DNA from: CBDTYW01 sp965364735
GTDB lineage: Bacteria > Actinomycetota > Nitriliruptoria > Nitriliruptorales > Nitriliruptoraceae
Assembly (NCBI GenBank): GCA_965364735.1
Contig: CBDTYW010000163.1
Location: 1 to 8,522, forward strand
Direction of reading: 5' to 3'
DNA: 8,522 nt
Shown here: positions 6,214 through 8,522 of the stretch, piece after piece
How positions within the stretch are numbered: the first letter of the stretch is position 1
Layout: every line of letters starts with the position of its first letter
Notes under the pieces: model-generated
What the model was told of the DNA's origin: nothing
The model's input: only the letters and a program-made list of their open reading frames with translations
Database searches by the model: none
Translations under genes and position numbers: made by a program

Positions 6214-7356
6214 GTGTCCTCACCACTCGACGGCGTCCGCATCATCGAGATCGCGGCGATCGGCCCCGCCCCGTACGGGCTCATGCTGCTCGGCGACCTC
6301 GGAGCTGACGTCATCCGCATTGATCGGATCTCGTCCGCCAAGGGAAGTCCCGGCATGGAGATCGGGATGTTCGGGATGTCGCGCAACCGTCGGTCGGTGG
6401 CGCTGGACCTCAAGTCCCCGGAGGGCGTCGAGCTGCTGCTCCAGCTCTGCGAGACCGCGGACGTGATCGTCGAGGGCTTCCGGCCCGGGGTCATCGAGCG
6501 CCTCGGCTTCGGCCCGGAGGTCCTGCTCGGGCGCAACCCGCGCCTCGTCGTCGCACGGATGACCGGGTGGGGCCAGGAGGGCCCGATGCGCGACCGCGCC
6601 GGGCACGACGCGAACTACATCGCGCTCGCCGGAGCGCTGCACCCGATCGGCCGCGTCGGCGAGGCGCCGCCTCCGCCGCTGAACCTCATCGGGGACTTCG
6701 GCGGTGGCGGGACGTTCCTCGCGATGGGCGTGATGGCGGCGCTGCTCGAGCGCCAGACCTCCGGCAGGGGCCAGGTCGTCGACGTGGCGATGGTGGACGG
6801 CGCCGCGTCGCTGACCGCGATGATGCACGGCTTCATCGGCCTCGGTGCGTGGCGCGACGAGCGCGGCAGCAACATGCTCGACGGCGGCGTCCCGTACTAC
6901 GACAACTACATGTGCGCGGACGGCGGCTTCGTCGCGGTCGGAGCCATCGAGCCGCACTTCCATGCGCAGCTGCTCGAGGGCCTCGGCATCGACCCGGAGA
7001 CCTGGCCGCAGAGCGACACGTCCCAGTACCCGCGTCAACGCGCCGAGCTCCAGCGGATCTTCTTGACCAGGACCCGCGACGAGTGGGACGAGATCTTTGC
7101 CGGCACCGACGCCTGCGTCCTCGCTGCCCGCTCGCTCGTCGAGGCGACGACGCACCCGTTCAACACGGCCCGCGACGTCTTCATCGACGTCGACGGCATG
7201 AAGCAGCCGGCCCCCGCGCCCCGCTTCTCCCGCACGCCGGGCAGCGTCCGTCGGGGCGCGCCCCAGTTCGGCGAGCAGACCGACGAGATCCTCGCCGAGA
7301 TCGGCCTCGACGCGGATCGACTCGCCGAGCTCCGCGCCGCCGACACCATCGCCTGA
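6214..7356 (+). CDS. mcr: alpha-methylacyl-CoA racemase (family III CoA-transferase fold)
   Basis: A 380-residue enzyme of the CaiB/BaiF family III CoA-transferase fold. It epimerises (2R)- and (2S)-methylacyl-CoA so that branched chains and sterol side chains can enter beta-oxidation. It resembles M. tuberculosis MCR along its length. GHDANYIALAGALHPIGR carries His131, NLIGDFGGG carries Asp161, and VGAIEPHFHAQLL carries Glu246. These match the MCR catalytic residues His126, Asp156 and Glu241 with a constant offset of five, so the active site is complete. Glu246 and the lack of the transferase aspartate pattern argue against a formyl-CoA-type transferase. The N-terminal CoA-binding stretch GVRIIEIAAIGPAPYGLMLL is typical. 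The start is GTG at 6214, preceded by GGAG about seven bases away. It is last in the unit with the AgpS-like and SDR genes and is followed by a hairpin. Confidence 0.93.
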   Translation: MSSPLDGVRIIEIAAIGPAPYGLMLLGDLGADVIRIDRISSAKGSPGMEIGMFGMSRNRRSVALDLKSPEGVELLLQLCETADVIVEGFRPGVIERLGFGPEVLLGRNPRLVVARMTGWGQEGPMRDRAGHDANYIALAGALHPIGRVGEAPPPPLNLIGDFGGGGTFLAMGVMAALLERQTSGRGQVVDVAMVDGAASLTAMMHGFIGLGAWRDERGSNMLDGGVPYYDNYMCADGGFVAVGAIEPHFHAQLLEGLGIDPETWPQSDTSQYPRQRAELQRIFLTRTRDEWDEIFAGTDACVLAARSLVEATTHPFNTARDVFIDVDGMKQPAPAPRFSRTPGSVRRGAPQFGEQTDEILAEIGLDADRLAELRAADTIA

Positions 7357-7357
7357 A

Positions 7358-7396
7358 CGCGAACCGCCCGCCGCGAGGAGCGACGGGCGGTTCGTG
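7358..7396. terminator. bidirectional hairpin terminator between convergent genes
   Basis: CGAACCGCCCG (7360-7370) and CGGGCGGTTCG (7384-7394) form a perfect 11-base stem. One G-T wobble and one more C-G pair extend it to 7358-7396; the loop is 13 bases. It starts one base after the racemase stop codon and ends 20 bases before the dehydrogenase stop. No T-run follows on either strand, so it is the U-less hairpin type proposed for high G+C actinobacteria. Its symmetry suits termination from both sides. Confidence 0.75.
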
Positions 7397-7415
7397 ACGT
7401 GCCGGGATCAGCCGA

Positions 7416-8522
7416 TCAGAACGCGGCCTCGGGGAGCTTCATGAGCGAGCCGTTCTCGGCCTCGGCCGCGCTGCGACGCAGGGCGATCTTCGGGAGGACC
7501 CGCTTCGAGAAGTACCGGACCGCAGCGATCTTCCCGCTGTAGAACGAGGCGTCCGCCGGCGATGCCGTCGGCAGCTTCGCGGAGGCGACCTCTGCCTGGC
7601 GCAGCAGAAGCCACGCGATGGTGACCTCCGACAGCGAGGCGAGGAAGTCCGTCGTGTGCAGGGCCGTCTTGTAGATCTCCGTGCGGGCGTTCTCGTCGAG
7701 CGACGCCATCGCGTGGTTGACCATGACCGCGAGGTGACCCTGGACGTTGTCCAGCGCTGCGCCGAGGGCGTCGCGCTCGATGGCGAACGGGTCGCCGTCG
7801 GGGCCGGCCTTCGCCAGCAGGCGGATCTGGTCGGCCAGCCACGTCAGGGTCGCGCCCTGGTCGCGAACGATCTTGCGGAAGAACAGGTCGAGGCCCTGGA
7901 TCGCCGTCGTGCCCTCGTAGAGGGTGTCGATCTTGGCGTCGCGGATGTACTGCTCGATCGGGTAGTCCTGCGTGAAGCCGGAGCCGCCGAAGGTCTGCAG
8001 CGAGAGCGCGAGCAGCTCGTAGGCCTTCTCGGAGCAGTAGCCCTTGACGAGCGGGAGCATGAAGTCCTCGCGCTTGAGCCACTCCTTGTGCTCGTCGCCC
8101 TCGGCCATCGCGCCTTGGTCCTGCACCCATCCGGTGAACAGGACGAGCGCGCGCATGCCCTCCGCGTGAGCCTTCTGCTCCATCAGGATCCGACGGACAT
8201 CGGGGTGCTTGATGATCTCGACCTTGGCGGCGTGCTTGTCGGCCATCTCGGTGAGGTCCGGGCCCTGGACGCGGATCTTCGCGTACTCGAGGGCGTTCAG
8301 GTAGCCGGTGGAGAGCGTGCTCATGGCCTTCGTGCCGACCATCATGCGGGCGTACTCAATGACCTGGAACATCTGCCGGATGCCGTCGTGGACGTTGCCC
8401 ACGAGGTAGCCGACGCAGGGGACGCCGTCGGTGCCCATCGAGAGCTCGCAGGTCGCGGAGCCCTTGATGCCCATCTTCTTCTCGATGTTCGAGACGCGAA
8501 CACCGTTCTTCTCGCCGAGCGA
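7416..8522 (-). CDS. long-form acyl-CoA dehydrogenase, FadE5-like, C-terminal part (partial)
   Basis: The reading frame runs off the right edge, leaving the last 368 residues. The part seen starts within the middle beta domain (IKGSATCEL), then gives the C-terminal helical bundle. QTFGGSGFTQDYPIEQYIRD and KIDTLYEGTTAIQ are hallmarks; the Glu of YEGTT (codon 7914-7916) is the expected catalytic base that removes the alpha proton. About 165 residues follow it, more than in ordinary 380-residue acyl-CoA dehydrogenases. This matches the roughly 600-residue FadE5-type enzymes with an extra C-terminal domain. These oxidise acyl-CoA to trans-2-enoyl-CoA using FAD and pass electrons to ETF. Chain-length preference cannot be judged. 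It is convergent with the racemase gene, so it is not in that operon though its pathway is related. An internal ATG at 8474 is not the start. Confidence 0.92.
   Translation of the reverse strand, partial: SLGEKNGVRVSNIEKKMGIKGSATCELSMGTDGVPCVGYLVGNVHDGIRQMFQVIEYARMMVGTKAMSTLSTGYLNALEYAKIRVQGPDLTEMADKHAAKVEIIKHPDVRRILMEQKAHAEGMRALVLFTGWVQDQGAMAEGDEHKEWLKREDFMLPLVKGYCSEKAYELLALSLQTFGGSGFTQDYPIEQYIRDAKIDTLYEGTTAIQGLDLFFRKIVRDQGATLTWLADQIRLLAKAGPDGDPFAIERDALGAALDNVQGHLAVMVNHAMASLDENARTEIYKTALHTTDFLASLSEVTIAWLLLRQAEVASAKLPTASPADASFYSGKIAAVRYFSKRVLPKIALRRSAAEAENGSLMKLPEAAF

Noticed and set aside
1..8522. Mobile elements, CRISPR arrays, toxin-antitoxin pairs, defence genes, tRNA or rRNA
   Set aside because: No transposase or integrase motifs, direct-repeat arrays, small paired toxin genes or RNA gene signatures were seen on either strand.

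Overview
The window is a chromosomal stretch of very high G+C DNA from a bacterium, almost certainly an actinomycete-type Actinomycetota. The signs are frequent GTG starts, strong C/G at third codon positions, long spurious antisense frames, and a gene set typical of that phylum: a mycobacterial-type alpha-methylacyl-CoA racemase, an AgpS-like FAD enzyme, a FadE5-like acyl-CoA dehydrogenase and an anchored matrixin with an RWDPCTPI motif. Placement below phylum is not possible from this sequence; a lineage such as Acidimicrobiia is only a guess. I see no mobile element, phage gene, CRISPR array, tRNA or rRNA, and coding density is high.

Layout. (1) 1-119 (+): C-terminal tail of a protoporphyrinogen-oxidase-like flavoenzyme. 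(2) 150-2136 (-): a compact three-gene unit transcribed in the order stand-alone LON substrate-binding-domain protein, GNAT acetyltransferase, SRAP/YedK-HMCES protein; the last two overlap as TGATG. (3) 2230-2514 (+): pterin-4a-carbinolamine dehydratase, divergent from unit 2. (4) 2519-3695 (-): a membrane-anchored matrixin-type zinc protease followed by a 100-residue tandem helix-hairpin-helix protein. (5) 3772-7356 (+): AgpS-like FAD enzyme, a short-chain dehydrogenase of the sepiapterin/benzil reductase type, and alpha-methylacyl-CoA racemase, all co-directional with gaps under 50 nt. (6) 7358-7396: a strong hairpin between convergent genes. (7) 7416-8522 (-): C-terminal 368 residues of a long-form acyl-CoA dehydrogenase, cut by the window edge.

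How the genes may work together. Unit 5 reads as a lipid or CoA-thioester module. The AgpS-like enzyme has equivalents of every eukaryotic AGPS active-site residue I could recall, and the racemase has the His/Asp/Glu set of mycobacterial MCR at identical spacing. Unit 2 links a DNA-protein-crosslink repair family (SRAP) to a LON-domain protein and an acetyltransferase; a shared task is inference only. The most interesting items are the complete AGPS-type active site in a bacterium, the LON-GNAT-SRAP unit and the matrixin/HhH pair. I did not find a clearly new multi-gene system; most of the window is ordinary core metabolism and maintenance.
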